Of a stretch of DNA of 64,000 nt, positions 63,545 through 64,000 are shown in pieces; position 1 is the first letter of the stretch; every line of letters begins with the position of its first letter. Location of the stretch: positions 3,782,001 to 3,846,000 of the forward strand of contig NZ_CP011339.1 of NCBI RefSeq assembly GCF_001264245.1, written 5' to 3'. This DNA is from Microcystis panniformis FACHB-1757. GTDB lineage: Bacteria > Cyanobacteriota > Cyanobacteriia > Cyanobacteriales > Microcystaceae. The position numbers were made by a program, and so were the translations under genes. The notes below the pieces were generated by a model. The model saw only the letters and a list, made by a program, of their open reading frames with translations. It did no database searches and had not been told where the DNA came from.

Positions 63545-64000
63545 TCACGATTTAGGTTTCTGCTTCTTTCCCGAAGGATTTTTCGCACCTGCCTTAACAG
63601 ATTTACTCTGTTCTGGTCTTATGGTCGCTCTACAGACTGACACCGCAAGCCCTGCGGCCAAAATATTTTTACTAGCGTTAACATCTCGGTCATGGTGAGT
63701 CCCACAGTCTGGACAATCCCACTCTCGAACATTTAACGGCATTTTCTCAGCAATATAGCCGCAATTACTACACCGCTTAGAGCTAGGAAACCATCTATCT
63801 ATTTCGATGTAGTTTCTCCCATACCAACGGCATTTGTAGGCTAATTGTCTAGTGATTTCTCCCCAACTAACGTCAGATATTGCCTGAGATAATTTCGGGT
63901 TTTTGACCATATTCTTGACGGCTAAATTCTCAACCACAATCGTTTTGTTTTCACGAACTAATTGAGTGGTTAGCTTATGTAAATGGTCTTTTCTGCTATC
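63545..64000 (-). CDS. tnpB: TnpB, C-terminal half (cut by window edge)
   Basis: 152 residues in an open frame to the window end: TQLVRENKTIVVENLAVKNM (RuvC II glutamate in VVENL), WGEITRQLAYKCRWYGRNYIEIDRWFPSSKRCSNCGYIAEKMP, CPDCGTHHDRDVNASKNIL with the zinc ribbon and RuvC III aspartate (DRDVNAS). It differs strongly from the TnpB at 5569-6792, so it belongs to another element family. The N-terminal half lies outside the window. Confidence 0.92.
   Translation of the reverse strand, partial: DSRKDHLHKLTTQLVRENKTIVVENLAVKNMVKNPKLSQAISDVSWGEITRQLAYKCRWYGRNYIEIDRWFPSSKRCSNCGYIAEKMPLNVREWDCPDCGTHHDRDVNASKNILAAGLAVSVCRATIRPEQSKSVKAGAKNPSGKKQKPKS

Noticed and set aside
63420..63548. Extended N-terminus for the amidohydrolase
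   Set aside because: The extra 43 codons are the IS605-type right end and a low-complexity stretch; ATG 63419 has a proper Shine-Dalgarno sequence.

Overview
The window looks like a cyanobacterial chromosome, most probably Microcystis aeruginosa or a close relative. Evidence: many HIP1 octamers (GCGATCGC), cyanobacterial versions of gap2, petC-petA, glnA with an NtcA promoter and an RbcR-type LysR regulator, abundant 7-8 bp tandem repeats such as (CTGATAA)n, and a very heavy load of insertion sequences, MITEs and group II introns. Species assignment is inference; no 16S gene is present.

Layout. 1-5.4 kb: end of a HigA-like antitoxin, then murB and murC, gap2 and a FetB-like permease. 5.4-9 kb: a solo TnpB element, a DegT-family aminotransferase and a broken sulfotransferase-like gene. 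9-9.4 kb: one MITE nested inside another. 9.6-11.3 kb: hflX. 11.4-16.6 kb: a mobile-element pile-up (two IS1-family remnants, a decayed IS4 element with an 11-bp target duplication, and a group II intron with an intact reverse transcriptase but no 5' end). 17.1-19.9 kb: a LysM/M23 peptidoglycan hydrolase, tRNA-Met(CAU) and a BrnT/BrnA toxin-antitoxin pair. 20-28 kb: an IS630 element, a second group II intron carrying three nested insertions, an intact IS1634 element and a third intron scrap. 28-36.7 kb: SulP transporter, TerB/Mo-nitro_C protein, UDP-glucose dehydrogenase and UDP-glucuronate decarboxylase (UDP-xylose route), DNA polymerase I and a copper-chaperone-like protein.

36.7-43.2 kb is the main accessory defence region. 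It is a restriction-modification locus read on the minus strand: an N-terminal nuclease-like domain fused to an N6-adenine methylase, followed by an S subunit. The methylase gene is split by an ISL3-family element with a perfect 8-bp target duplication. Downstream lie MNT nucleotidyltransferase genes, a DUF559 protein and HEPN scraps, punctuated by extra copies of the hsdS 3' end.

43.6-57.6 kb is core metabolism: petC-petA, mannose-1-phosphate guanylyltransferase, an ABC1 kinase, glnA, sppA, aroH, two alpha/beta hydrolases, an M48 protease and rbcR. 57.6-59.7 kb is a 2.1-kb IS that appears to be the parent of the commonest MITE family here; two MITEs interrupt its transposase. The window ends with a membrane protein, a CobW-family GTPase coupled to an amidohydrolase, and a second, cut-off TnpB.

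Two themes cross the window. First, four host genes (murB, the M23 peptidase, petC, rbcR) each lose frame by exactly one base in a G/C homopolymer, which points to assembly error more than to four real mutations. Second, at least four MITE families can be bounded exactly by target-site duplications (TANNTA, 9 bp, 8 bp, 7 bp), so their order of insertion can be read directly.
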